Source: Salvator merianae
Lineage: Eukaryota; Chordata; Lepidosauria; Squamata; Teiidae
NCBI GenBank assembly: GCA_003586115.2
Contig: QVOM02000023.1
Coordinates: forward strand, 9,011,083-9,075,082
DNA: 64,000 nt
Direction: 5' to 3'
Part shown: in pieces, positions 32,225 through 43,896 of the stretch
Numbering within the stretch: the first letter of the stretch is position 1
Layout: every line of letters starts with the position of its first letter
The notes under the pieces: model-generated
Seen by the model: the letters and a program-made list of their open reading frames with translations, nothing else
Databases searched by the model: none
What the model was told of the DNA's origin: nothing
Translations under genes and position numbers: made by a program

Positions 32225-32480
32225 TTTTTCATTAAAATAAACTATCTTCATATTAGAAAAGAATGCAATGAGCCTCATTCAGCTCCCAATCACCGAAAGC
32301 CAATTAATTAATTGGGCTTAACTGTATATTACATTTCAAACAATACCCTTGCTCTTATTTATCATTTTAATTACCCTGTTAAATAAAAAAGGCAATAAAT
32401 TACTACTAAAATCATCAACAGGCACAAATGTGGGGAGACTGCGGGGTCATTTTTTGAAAATACAATCACGACCTGGAAAG
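32225..32480. other. AT-rich block with a TAAT palindrome, candidate regulatory element
   Basis: Contains AGCCAATTAATTAATTGGGCT (near 32299), a near-perfect palindrome of overlapping ATTA/TAAT homeodomain cores, followed by TTTTAATTACC and AATAAATTACTACT. No repeat signature. A plausible homeodomain-binding enhancer, unproven. Confidence 0.35.
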
Positions 32481-32649
32481 GACTATTTAGTTGCAGAAGA
32501 GACGTGCTCTTGATCTTCAAAAGGGCTGGACCTCCGACTCTGCACCTAGACGAAGGTGGGGCCAGCACCATTTTGTTGGAAGGGCCACGCCCTTATGAAT
32601 GACTAACTCTGCACACTTCCTCTCCAAAGGCAGGGCAGAGGTTGTATTT

Positions 32650-32970
32650 CAGGGATCTCAAACAGCATCTCTCCAGCTCTTCCTGGACTACAACTCCTAA
32701 AATTCCACTCCAGAAACACCTGCAAGTTGGTTGTTTTAAAATGGTTTTCAAAGCCCTTTAAAAAGGGCAAAAACACCGGTTCCATTCAGGCTGAACCTGT
32801 TCCATTCAGAACCGCCTTAGCTTGGGCGGGGGGTGGCCCATTGGTTCAGCCTGAATTCAAACCGAAGCCTAGAATTAGCAAGGGGATGAGCCCAAATTTG
32901 AACCATTTGACCTCCTGCCCCCATTTTTGTGGAACCAATTCTAAAAGGAACTAGTTCAGCACCTCCGTAG
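32650..32970. mobile_element. Repeat scraps: foldback piece and hAT-like MITE right end
   Basis: 32655-32710 resembles the 'ggactacaactcc' foldback repeat. The block to about 32969 is GAACC/GGTTC-rich, and its right edge, on the complement, reads TACGGAGGTGCTGAACTAG, similar to the TAGGGATGTGCCGAAC terminus. The left end was not found. Confidence 0.4.
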
Positions 32971-33505
32971 CGTTGGCCAGCGTACAAAAGCCCTTGTCAC
33001 CTGATGTGAAGGGTTCACCCTTTTTGACAGAGAAGCCCAGACTACATAGTTATCTCCAAGAGAGCTTACAATCACATCAGTCGCAGCGACTTTTCGATTT
33101 TTCCACATTTTTTCAGACCGATCTGTGTTCCTTTTTGCAGGTTGCTTTTATGCAGCTTTGTCTCTGTAGTTCTATATATATGTTTGTGTCACTCTTTAAA
33201 CAGTGCTCTTTTAACACTCTTATTTTAAATTTCTGCTTTGTGTCATTCTGATGCTTAATGAGCTGCCTTGGGACCTTGTTAAACCGTAGGGTTAAAATCC
33301 CTGTTGTAGAACACATGGCCGTGTAACATCGAGTGCCAATTTCCTTGGGCTGTATTTATAGACAGCTTATACATATGTACTTACATTGCCAGCCTGTTTT
33401 TGTTTGAAGTGACGTGCTAAACATTGAACTAAACAGTGAGAATGACTGTAGTGGCAGTGAAGTTCATTATATCTATCTATCTGGCTTTTATACCCCACTT
33501 TTCCT

Positions 33506-33657
33506 GTTGGCCTATGGAATTTACTACTGGAAGAGGTGGTAGAATGGATTGGACAGATTCATGGAGGACAGGTGTATCAATGGCTACTAGAAGGGATGCC
33601 CAGGTACTGCCTCCAGGGTGGAGAGACAGGCAGGATGCCTCTAAAGGCCATCTGCAT
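33506..33657 (+). mobile_element. CR1 tail fragment, sense, 3' truncated
   Basis: TGGAATTTACTACTGGAAG, then TTCATGGAGGACAGGTGTATC and GGATGCCTCTAAAGGCCATC, after which the sequence diverges; the usual terminus is absent. A 177-codon ORF runs through it by chance. Confidence 0.8.
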
Positions 33658-34749
33658 TTCCCAAGAGGCCAACAAGTTAGTGAGGCTATTTCACCCATCG
33701 CTGGGAAGACTCAGTGCGTTTCCACAGAGGAGTAGGGATTTGAACCAAGATACTCCTGGGGCCTACCTAGTGCTGTTAACCATTGCCCCACTAGGGTGTT
33801 GTGTGTATGGGAGAGAGCAGGACAGAGAGAGACAGATAGAGAGACAGAGAGAACTATCATTCAATATTAAATACACAGCTGAATTTCTTACAGACCTTTT
33901 TTTCTTTCAAAGCCAACTTCTTAGGTCCAATTCAAGAAGAGCTGCAATCTTGGGTTGTGACTTTTTATATATTTATAATTTATTTCAATCCAAAAACGGG
34001 GGAGGGGGCTTTGATGAAATCCCAAAGGTGAGGGCACTGAGGCAAAAAGTTTGGGGATCACTAATCTAGATCCTTTCGGCATGTAGCTGTGATTCACACG
34101 AGCAGGCCTCCGTCACGAAAAGAAGCCGTATCATACAGGAATCATGTTTTGAAATCCTAATTGGCGCCTACCGGCACAAGTTCTCACATCGCCCAGAAGG
34201 CTCCAGACTTCGAGAAAGCTTGAGGCAGGCAAAGTAAGTGGAGTGGAAGCAACGCAGCCTGGGGCTGTTTAGCATATCGAACGGAGCCAAGAAGCTCTTA
34301 TTTATGTGAGTGGGGGGAGGAAACCGTCCCCCTACCCCCCCCAGCACCAAATCCTACCGAGCGCTCTCGGATGAGCTGTCTCAGCGTGACCCGTGTTGGA
34401 GGAAAGCAGACAAGGGACGGATCTCAGCATAAGAGACAAAAACAACGGAAGAAACGGGGTGGAGGGAACGACGTATTCCGGGTCCGCCTCTTGTCCCCAA
34501 GACACACACACACACACACACGGAGTGGTGATGCAAATCAAGGAGAAGAGGAAAGAGGACCTTCAGAGGAGGGCAAAGAGCTTTCCGTAGGCCCCTGCAG
34601 GCCGATGTTTCATCTCCTTAATTATGGCGTACGAGGGCAGGGGACGTCAATTTTACAAAGGCTGTTGGGGGAAGCGGTACACATCTTACCTGAGATCAGA
34701 ACGGAGGCCGTCCTCTGACTTCAGCGATCAGATGCCAAAGAGCGTTTTC
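33658..34749. other. Intron 5 segment with simple repeats
   Basis: Unique-looking apart from an (AGAC/GA)-rich patch near 33810-33850 and a (CA)n at 34502-34520. No gene seen. Confidence 0.45.
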
Positions 34750-35240
34750 GTTTTTTCTGGGGACTTTGCCTCCCCCGAATGGGACTATCCTGCGCTCGGA
34801 AAATCCCAGCACCGAGTCCGTTGCAACTGCAAGGAACCATCCCAGGCAAAGGGCTGCTGAGCTCTGCCCAGCTCAGCGGCAGTGTGGAGGGAGGGCAGCC
34901 GCCATGCTCCAGCACCCGGAGCTGGAGGGGGCGACCCCAGCAGGCCACTACTGGCTGCGTTGTGGCTGGGCCGCCCACGGAGTGGCCTCACTCTGCCGCA
35001 GGAATGGTGTCCCGTTGCACATAGCCGCAGCATGGGGGACAGCTAGCGGGTTCTTAGGCTCGGAGCCTACTTGGACTCACCTACTGCCACTGTGCTGCTC
35101 CTGGAGCCACCTCGCCTCACCCGCTTGCCAAGGTAGGCGTGACTAGGCCTAAAACAGCCTCAGCCCTCAGCCTCCCTTAAGGCGGACTTTCAGGTGGAGG
35201 TGTGACCACAGCCCAAGATGGCTGCCTGCTTTATAGCTCT
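34750..35240. other. GC-rich intronic block of unknown origin
   Basis: GC-rich with moderate CpG, less than the island at 18780-19440. Has short perfect inverted repeats such as GCTGAGCT/AGCTCAGC near 34856. ORFs up to 126 codons overlap on both strands and show no family resemblance. It may be an old DNA transposon like the block at 22628 or a weak CpG island. Confidence 0.35.
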
Positions 35241-35663
35241 TTCTTCCCTTTCCCCCTCCGTATAGTTCCTTGGGGAGCAAGCAGCAACAACCGTTAACTG
35301 AAAGCAAAGCAAATAGAGAACCACCTAACTTCATACCAAAGGACTACACAGTGCTTCTGGATGTCCACACCCCTTCCTTTACATATATTAGGTCAGGAGA
35401 AGTCCACAAAGGCATTGTGATACATGCTGCCCCTACGGAGGAGGCCAGGGGGCTTAGGTGGGCTGGACCTGCCCATCTGGTATGCAGGATGAAGCCAAGA
35501 GTGACTGCCTCATAAAGGCACGTCCCCTCAAAGGCAGGGTTAGAGATACTACGGTTTGAACTCACTACCCGCACACCGGAAATCTCTTAGTCATCCCTTC
35601 TTGTCTTATCAATAATACAAACTAAACATGGGCTGCTAATCAGTCTCAAAGGACGGCACTTGT

Positions 35664-36016
35664 AAGTGTTGGGTCCCACCAAGTCGTGGCCAATTCCTGG
35701 TTGACTGCATGGGCACCTCCATGAGATGCAGCCCCCCTCCCCAGATTCCGTGGGCACCTCTATGCAGTTTTCTTGGCAGAGATACAGAAGTGGTTTGCCA
35801 TTGCCTACTTCCGGGAAGAGGCTGGGGATTGAACTGTCCACCCCCTGCTTTCCAGGCAGTTTGCTCTCTCACTGAGCTATAGCCACTCCAAGATTCCATG
35901 GGCACCTCTAGGCAGTTTTCTTGGCAGGAATACAGAAGTGGTTTGCCATTGCCTATTTCTGGGGAGATTCTGGGGATCGAACTGGCAACCCTCTGCTCTA
36001 CAACGGAGCTAGAGCC
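35664..36016 (-). mobile_element. tRNA-derived SINE dimer, antisense
   Basis: Tail complement GTTGGGTCCCACCAAGTC appears once at the left. Then come two bodies with CAGTTTTCTTGGCAGAGATAC, GAAGTGGTTTGCCATTGCC and GATTGAAC/GATCGAAC. The first ends in the head complement GAGCTATAGCCACTCC and is joined directly to a second body ending near ACGGAGCTAGAGCCA. Confidence 0.87.
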
Positions 36017-38274
36017 AGACTTATAATCAGCCAAAGCTTGGTATCCTGGCAAAAAGATATTTCTATCACTTTCCAGATTGACTCCAATTTTAGTTTATTT
36101 TCAGCAAACATTTTGGAGCACTTCCTGAAGGTCAAAAGAAAAGCCTATAAAATACGTGTTTCTGTGTAACAATCCATATGCAACAGTAACAAAAGTAAAT
36201 CCGTAACAGTTACAGTATAGTTCTGAATATCAAAGGTCTCATTCTGACTCCAGTAAAGTAAAGTTACATCAAATCAAACCATGCACATATGATATTGAAT
36301 TGCAAAAAAAAAATAGGTGCATGGTCTAAACAGTACCAGCAGGGGGACAACCAATCAGCAGTCATAACCAAAGAAAATATCTTAAAGATATCTTTAATTT
36401 ATTGTTAGTGATCGTTTCTGGAGCGTTTGGTTTTATTGTGCACAGCCCTTGGACTCTGGTGAAGGGCAGTATAATAAAACTCTTTAAATAAAATCAATCA
36501 ATCAGAGAAGAGCCTTTGTTTTGGCTCAGTTTGATGCCTAACCCACAGCTATCTTGGAATAAAAATTTTAAGGCATCCCATATAATAAGCGTATTTGCCC
36601 ACATCAACCAGATATGGTGCCCATGTGCAACCAATCTAAGCTTATTAGTCCATTAATAGGGGAAATTCCAGGTAGGCCAACAGGATTTTGCTGTCAGTTT
36701 CTGCTGTCCACTGTGAACTCTGGAATCACTTATAAAAGCTGCCAAAATGTCTTATTCAAGCCATGAGAATAAGGAAGCAATTATAACATAATCATGAGAT
36801 GGTAGATAACGAGGTTTAAAAAGTTGTAGGATACATCAATTGTCATTTTAATAGTTGCTGCTATTTGCTATTTTAAGCTCTCTGTTTTTTCTTTGCACCT
36901 TTTATGGTTTGTGTTGCAGAAGTAATTCAGCCTTAGGCCTTGACGGTGATCTCAGGTGATGCTGTAATGAGAGGCTTCCTACTGCTCCATAGACCCCTCC
37001 CAACTCCACAATGCATAGCAGTTTTGGAAGGTTGGATGGTTGGCTACCTAATAGGGCAAAAAAAATGGTTCCTGGCAACTGGAGCTATTGGCTTGAGCCT
37101 CTAAAATTCCAGAAACAGATGTGGGCATGGGAGAGTTAAAACTGGCAAAGATGAAGACCGTGGCCATTTTTTGCGACATCCCCTCCCAAAATTTGGAAGT
37201 ACCAGTGAGTAAGGGTTACGTCTTTTTGCATAACTGAACTGTGGAATATTGACCACCTCAGGGCGGCCCTGGATGGCGAGAGGCAATCACAAAATCTAAA
37301 GAAGATCATGACTGTTTCTTGCCACCCCACCAGGCGGGGGAAACAATCGCCATGTTTCCATAAAGACACTACTGTGCTCTGTTTCCATTTACCAAAATGA
37401 CACAATATCCTGCACTTCCAAGACAGGGGATTCTGCTTCCCCTCACACTTATCTCCACCCCTCCAATGGCTGTGCAAGAACAATCGACATTAAAGGCAGC
37501 GCTGATGTTTTTACAGCCCAGAGTCGTAAAGCTGTATGTTTGGGCATGAACAAAAACCTAAAGGTTCTCCCCCACAGCTAGAATCTTCTTCCTCTGAAGC
37601 AGGAGACACAGATCCTGCCGCCGTATTTTAAGTCTGTGACACTTCTAATGTATCCAGTGCCTCAGTTGTTTTGTCTGGTAGATTTTTATTGCTACGACAC
37701 AAGCAGCTGTCAGTGAACAGTTACTAAAGAACTGCTCTCTCTGTCTATGGGCTTCATGTAGACGTCAGTCAATTGATAGAAAATTGAAGCAAAACACACA
37801 TTTCAGCATCCTGACTCAGTGCTAACATATAATGAGTTAATGGCAGAGACGATGGACCGACTGATTTAAACACCATGCCTGTGCTAAATCCAAAATACGT
37901 TCCAAAAACATGGATGTATAACAGAACTTAAAACAGGATTTTATTTTTCCGTATTGAAATTAATGGAAAGGGAGGGGGACAGTTTTCACATCCCTTTGCC
38001 AACTCAAAGCAGTGAATTTTACTTCCGAAGAAGAAATGGGATAAGAGGGTTTGATTCTAGCAGCAATGTCCCAACAGTGCCAGGCAAGTGTCCTGGAGAA
38101 AGCAAACCAGGCAGACAAGTGGTACAGAAGAAGAAGACACATGGGAAATGGAAAGGGGATACAGGTGAGCAAGAGGGTAGAAAAGAGGTGAAGGTGATGA
38201 CCTGCGGTCAGGGAAGGTGGCCCTGGGGGCCAGGGAAGAAAGCAGGGTGAAAAATTCAGAAGATGAATGATTTT
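36017..38274. other. Intron 5 segment, little recognisable
   Basis: An L2-like tail scrap lies at about 36440-36505 (CCCTTGGACTCTGGTG, then TAAATAAAATCAATCAATC). The rest, including 36520-37950, shows no repeat or coding signal that I can name. Confidence 0.4.
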
Positions 38275-38730
38275 CTTAATTAATTTCAGAATTTATATTC
38301 CACCTGTCATTTGAAGGTCCCAGGGTGGGTTGAAACAATAAAAATATAAATATATACCCAAAACATATTTAAAATATAACCCTCCCCCCCTCCCTCCATT
38401 ATAGGGCAACTCTCAAAGGAAACTAAGTATCAAAGACCTGGTGCTGAGATACGTTTGAAGTAGGTGCTGAAAACCATATAATGTAGGCGACTGGCGAACC
38501 TCCAGAGGAAGGCTGTTCCAGAGTCTGGAGACCACCACCAAAAAGGCCCTCTTGTGTGCCCCTGCCCCTTGCACATCTGAGAAAGGAGGAACTACAAGGA
38601 AGTCCCATTCTTCAGGCTGTGTGCAGGTCATCTCCCAGTCAGTTGTTGTTAGAGTCGTATCTGGCTCAACGTACTTGGTGTTGAGTCCAGAGTGATCCTT
38701 GCTGAGGAGCAGAACGCCCATCAAACTAGC
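38275..38730 (-). mobile_element. L2-like LINE 3' end, antisense, with C-terminal ORF remnant
   Basis: The complement of the LINE tail (AATTTATATTCCACCTGTC, GGTCCCAGGGTGGGTTG) is followed on the minus strand at 38724-38413 by KRAFLVVVSRLWNSLPLEV, the L2-type C-terminal motif also seen at 11124-11315. No RT core. Confidence 0.75.
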
Positions 38731-39304
38731 TTAACCATTGTTGCTCGCAATGTGGGTGGGTGGGGGAGCTGAGGAAGCAGCAAAATGCCCTCCCCCTTCA
38801 ATTCATGCCTGCTGATGGCTTGGAGAACTGGCATAAGGCAACCCAGAGATAAACCAGGTGAGACATGGAATTCTGTAATTCAAACTCTAAAGGTTGGCAA
38901 GAGGTAAGTGTAGGAAAAGACAGAGACTGGCCTAGCCTCCAGAATGGGGAATTTTCCCTCAGAATAAAATGGCACAGAGAAGAAGATAGAGCCAGTTTCT
39001 CAGAGTGTTGTGGTCTTCCTCCAAAACATAGATATGGAAAATGTATTGATTAGTCAGAGGACCATATCGTAACATACACACAGAGACACAGAAGTCCTCC
39101 AAATGGACCCCCAAACCCCTGTCCCTAACTACTTTTTAGGAAAATGTAAAGAAGCAGAAAACTTTATAGATCTCTCTCTCTCTCTCTCATCTAACTTAGC
39201 TCAGAGTTGACATTTAAATAACGAAAACATGTGAATTGGGAAATCAAAATACATTGAAATCAGCAGGAAAAGCTTTCTTTTTTTTCTGTTTTATAATATG
39301 AATC

Positions 39305-39441
39305 TAGGGCTTTTTCTGCACTGGGCCTTATTCCGAATTATATCCCAGAATAGGGTCCTGCTATTCACAGACTATGCCAACTATAGCAGGCCCCTATTCC
39401 AGGATATAATCCAGAATAAAACCCAGTGTGGAAAGAGTCTA
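39305..39441. mobile_element. 137-bp hairpin MITE
   Basis: Arms of about 57 bp (left CACTGGGCCTTATTCCG..TCCTGCTAT; right ATAGCAGGCCCCTATTCC..CCCAGTG) are inverted around a 17-nt centre near 39373. I count about 7 mismatches over the inner 46 bp, nearly all transitions. Outer bases TAGGGCTTTTTCTGC and, on the complement, TAGACTCTTTCC. Flanking octamers do not match well. Lies about 420 bp downstream of exon 5's donor. Confidence 0.85.
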
Positions 39442-39863
39442 TGTAGCTCCCAGGTCTTTGAATGAACCACGGAGAGCAGCAGGACAGATGAGGTCCAGGG
39501 TTGACATTTTTATGAATCTATTGTAATATGGGACACGTACATCTATTGCAGTGATGATATAAAAACTCAATTCAGAAAAGAAAAAAAGTCAGGGTGAGTT
39601 ACACTGCACTAGGCAAGCTGGACTTAGTTCATCAGGGCAGCTTTGCGCGTTCAATTGACGCGTCACATGCCAGACACCCAAAATGGTGTCCGGGGGCCTC
39701 ATCTGGCAGAGTTAATTGATACAACTTGGAGGATGGACAGGCCATTTCAGGAAATCCTCCCTGGCGGTACTCGGTTCCATTAGCCTCAGGGAGGCGAGGT
39801 GATTGTTATTTTGGGAGGGAAGACAGGCAGAATGAGACACGCAGACGCACGCACCCAGCCTAC

Positions 39864-39999
39864 CTGCGATACTGTAATGCTGCATTTTTTTGCCAGCTCT
39901 TCTTTGGCTTCTTCACTGGGGTAGGGGTTACTGAGGTGGGAGTAAAAATACTCATTCAAGATTTCTGTGGCTTGTTTACTGAAGTTCCGCCTTTTCCGT
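39864..39999 (-). CDS. PBX3: PBX3 exon 5, homeodomain helices 1-2 with TALE loop
   Basis: Acceptor TTTGCAG, donor GTAGGC. 136 bp complete the split Arg codon from exon 4 and encode 45 residues: [20 protein letters not shown], then [20 protein letters not shown] and ITVSQ. RRKRR at the junction is a basic nuclear-localisation and minor-groove arm. SNPYPSEE carries the three-residue loop extension (Pro-Tyr-Pro) that defines TALE homeodomains and shapes the HOX hexapeptide pocket. CSITVSQ is PBX3-like. Confidence 0.98.
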
Positions 40000-40348
40000 C
40001 TGCAAAGGAAGAGAAGAAAGCGAGAAGAAAGGAAGTCACGGCTATGAGACTTGATTACTGAACGTTAACTGGGAGAGTCATATGAGGCATCGGACGAAAT
40101 TCTAATCTCCAGTGCGTGAGCTCGAGACTTACTCCAACCCAGCCCAAACCAACCTTGCCTTTTCCCAGGGCAGAAACAGGACAGAGGCAACCGAAATTAG
40201 CAAACTGATGTGATGGATACGGCTTAGGCAGAGGAAAATACGCTGCTCCTCTTCTCCTGGCCCAAGGTCCAAACTTCAGTTATTTTCCAAGAAGTTAGAA
40301 GAAAAGTTGGAAGCCATTGTTTTACATGGCCTATGACCTTAGCTGCAA

Positions 40349-40817
40349 GGGACTGCAGTTCAGTAGTAATGCAAGCATGCTGCAAAGCAGAGGGTTGCCA
40401 GTTCGACCCCCAGCCTCTCCCCAGAAGCAGGCAATGGCAAACCCACTTCTGTAACTCTGCCAAGAGGTGTCCATAGAGTCTGGGAGTGGCTGTAGCTCAG
40501 TGGTAGAGCAAACCTCCTGGAAAGTAGAGGGTCACCAGTTCAATCCCCAGGTTCTCCCAGGAGGTAGGCAATGGCAAACCACTTCTGTATCTCTGCCAAG
40601 AAAACTGTCTGGAGGTGCCCATGAAGTCTGGGAGTGGCTATAGCTCTGTGGTAGAGCAAACTGCCTGGAAAGCAGAGGGTCACCAGTTCAATCCCCGGCC
40701 TCTCCCTGGAAATAGGCAATGGCAAACCACTACTGTATCTCTGCCAAGAAAACTGCATAAAGGTACCCATGCAGCCAACCAGGAGTCAGTCATCTCTCGG
40801 CGGTACCCAACAATGAC
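40349..40817 (+). mobile_element. tRNA-derived SINE trimer, sense
   Basis: Three units start at 40349, 40482 and 40630 (spacing 133 and 148 bp), each with a tRNA-like head (GGGAGTGGCTGTAGCTCAGT), a B-box-like GTTCAATCCCC and the body GGCAATGGCAAACCACTTCT. Only the last unit carries the tail (AACCAGGAGTCAGTCATC, then GGTACCCAACAATGACC). Intron 4, antisense to PBX3. Confidence 0.92.
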
Positions 40818-41344
40818 CTTAATTGTACAGAAAGTTCACTAGATGCACCCTCTCAAGGATTAAAAATGCAACCATTTCCCATCAACTCTTCTCTATGCCT
40901 GCATCCCAGTCAGTCGCCTTCCCTCTCTGGCAGCCACAGAGAATTCGTGGCTTTACAACGTTGGGTTGAAATTCTCACTAGGCTGCTTAGGGCTAATCAA
41001 AGCTGGAATTTAGCATGATTTAATGGCACCAGAAAGGAGGAGGAAGTCTTAAAAATAACTAGAAATACGTCAGGTGGATACAAACATGACCTTACAGGTC
41101 AAAAATGCCTCTCTTCCCTTAAGCGTGAAAACAGATCTGTTACAAACACCTATGAATAGATTTTTAATTCTTATTCTTCTCCCCATCCCAACTTTTCCTT
41201 TCATTCTACCCTTTCAGAACACCAGGGAGTTGTTGTTTTTTTATCGGTTTGACTTGCCTTGTCTGGAATAGAGACAAACCAAAGCAACACGTTGTTTAAT
41301 TACTCCGTTAATCAATGCGAGGTCAAAGGCTATTGCTTCATATA

Positions 41345-41345
41345 T

Positions 41346-41405
<60 letters not shown>

Positions 41406-41407
41406 TC
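41345..41407. repeat. (TTTC)n microsatellite
   Basis: About 16 uninterrupted TTTC units; on the PBX3 transcript strand this is purine-only (GAAA)n. Pure, so probably polymorphic. Confidence 0.97.
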
Positions 41408-42179
41408 GTAAAACCATCATAGGGTTTTCTGTCTGAAAACTGGCATAAATCCCAGGATTTTTACGTTCCCTGTGTTCTTGCCTTTCCCTGCCATCTTCTG
41501 AAGCCTTGTCTCTTGAAAACCCCCCCGAAGCATTTTCCTTCCAAGTCACTTTCCCCCTCCAGGCTCGCCACAATCAAACTGCGCTCCACGGGGACCTTGC
41601 ATCTGGCTTCCCATCAGTATCATGGCATCCGTATCCCCCGGCAGTCAAGCATTCTCCCTGGAGCTGTGTTTATCTCATTACTCTGCTTATTTCCTCTCGG
41701 CTCTTAGCTTGCAACACACACCTCTCAAAGGTGTGCTTCCCTTCCCGAGCACCGACAAAGCCCTTCGCTTGCCAGAACAGCCAGGGACTCACCCGTCGGT
41801 AAAACTCATCACGTCCTTTTTGAGCCCTTGAGCGGCCATCAGACATGGAGTATGATAACGGGGCAGTAGGGTTTTGCATGGCCCCAAAAGGCAGGAAAAT
41901 AACCCCAAACTAACAAACAAACAATGGCCCAACTGTATGAAAGCTTCTCAGGGGCAACACTGTTGTGGTTTTGCCACATTATAGTTCTAGGGCTGCTAGA
42001 AATGCTTCTACTCATGGAAACAACATCTAGACCCTTTATAAATGTTTCCGCACACTACAGTAGCCATGCTCATAACACATATGTTTTATCTGAATCCCAC
42101 ATAGATCCAGAGATCAAAAATGTTAGGAGTTCCTGAACTACTCAACTCTCTGCCTACTGGAGTATAAGGGAGCTCACAT

Positions 42180-42222
42180 TATCTATCTATCTATCCATCC
42201 ATCCATCCATCCATCCACTCAT
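42180..42222. repeat. (ATCT)n/(ATCC)n microsatellite
   Basis: ATCT units switch to ATCC units midway, a typical compound tetranucleotide. Confidence 0.95.
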
Positions 42223-42649
42223 CTTTCTAATTTCTATAAATATCCTGAATACCGGAATAATAAAATGCAATATAAGAATGCTGGGAAGCTTACACAATTC
42301 ATATAGATGTCAACAAAACTAAAATTGGATAACAGTAATTAGTTACAGAGCATCAAATTGAGTAATTAAGTCCTTTTACTTTATCAACACATTTATCATA
42401 GTAAAGATATTCTCGTAAGATATTACTTCATCTTTCAATATGAAACAATATGCTGCAGAATGATAAAATGGATGAGAATTAGGGTGAAATGAAAATAGTT
42501 TTTTATTTCCTATAAATAGATCCAAAGGTGGCCACGTATGTGTATAAATGAATGGTGATACTATGTTTTACTGCCTATCTAATTGTACAACCATCCCTTG
42601 TATGACGCTGTGATTTGGTTCCAGCAAACCACTGTGTAGTGCAAAACAA

Positions 42650-42810
42650 TGCTAGGCATTGCTGTGTTTTTGCCATTGAAAAGGGCTTTTTTAATGGAAA
42701 AAATGGTATTTTTTGTTTTCAAACAAGTTCAGAATCAATTCGCTATCAAGCTGAACAAATGGTGTTCGGTTTGATGGCGAACCGAATGCTCAATTTTCAT
42801 TCCTCCGGGA
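42650..42810. mobile_element. Partial hAT-like MITE copy
   Basis: The stretch with AATGGAAAAAATGGTATTTT, GCTGAACAAATGGTGTTCGG and GCGAACCGAATGCTCA parallels the right half of the element at 7339-7682 (GGGAAAAATGGTATTTCTTG, GAACAAATGGGTGTTCGG). Termini are missing. Confidence 0.6.
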
Positions 42811-43704
42811 GTTTGTACTTGATACCATTACACTTCCATCCATCAGAAACAAAACAATTAGAAGTTCATCAACAACCCATTCCTGTAAGTTTTCGGCTGC
42901 ATTCACCATTCCAAACTTCATCAAAGAAGACTAGACATCAGCGGAAGAATGCTCCTTCGACAGTAAATATCAGCTCTGGATCTGTCCACAGTGCTTTGGA
43001 ATCCACTGTTCCTTTTCCCCCTCTTCACTTGGGTTGCTATTCAAGTCATTACCCCCACTCCAAAACTAAGGAAGGGCCCTTTCAGGGCCTGGCAGAGTGG
43101 GAGGGGGCATTCTTCTGACAATACTGACAATTATTAGGCCAAGGTGTGATGTGGGAGTGGGGAATCAAACCAGCAAACTGTTCATCGAATTCTGCCTGGT
43201 GGGGCTCAGTCCAACAGCAAACTCCACAAACCATGCCTCCCCAGTATGATAAGAACCAGTTTATATTGAAAGAGTTTAGTTGTAGATCCCTAACAATTAT
43301 TCAACACCACTCATCTTGGTTTCGCTGACAAGGGAAGATGGTGTGCAGATATATAGCAGCCTAAACCATGAGATTCTTTCTAGAGGAAGATGGCGGGTCC
43401 TGTAGTGAAAATGAAGAAACTACCAAGGATGGATGATATGTTCCTGAGTGGTTTGGTGAATCTGAACCAGATTATCACATCTCCAAAGAGTGCCACGTCT
43501 GCTTGGAATCTGCTTGTGCAGACCGTATCATCTAGTAGATCTTTGTCACTGTGGTATGGTTTCCACAAACCATTGTGTAGTGACCCTGAACGCTGGGACT
43601 GCATCATTTCCACCATGCATGAAACCAACACTGCAGAGCTGACGGTAAAGAACAACCAAGTCGCGTAGGGCTATGCAAACCACCCCAACGTGTTTTGTCC
43701 CCTA

Positions 43705-43896
<192 letters not shown>

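Noticed and set aside
33536..34069. 177-codon plus-strand ORF
   Set aside because: Begins inside a CR1 tail and runs into unrelated intron sequence; not a conserved protein.
34750..35240. GC-rich block as a second CpG island or promoter
   Set aside because: CpG density is clearly lower than at 18780-19440 and the block has transposon-like short palindromes; left as an unexplained GC-rich block.
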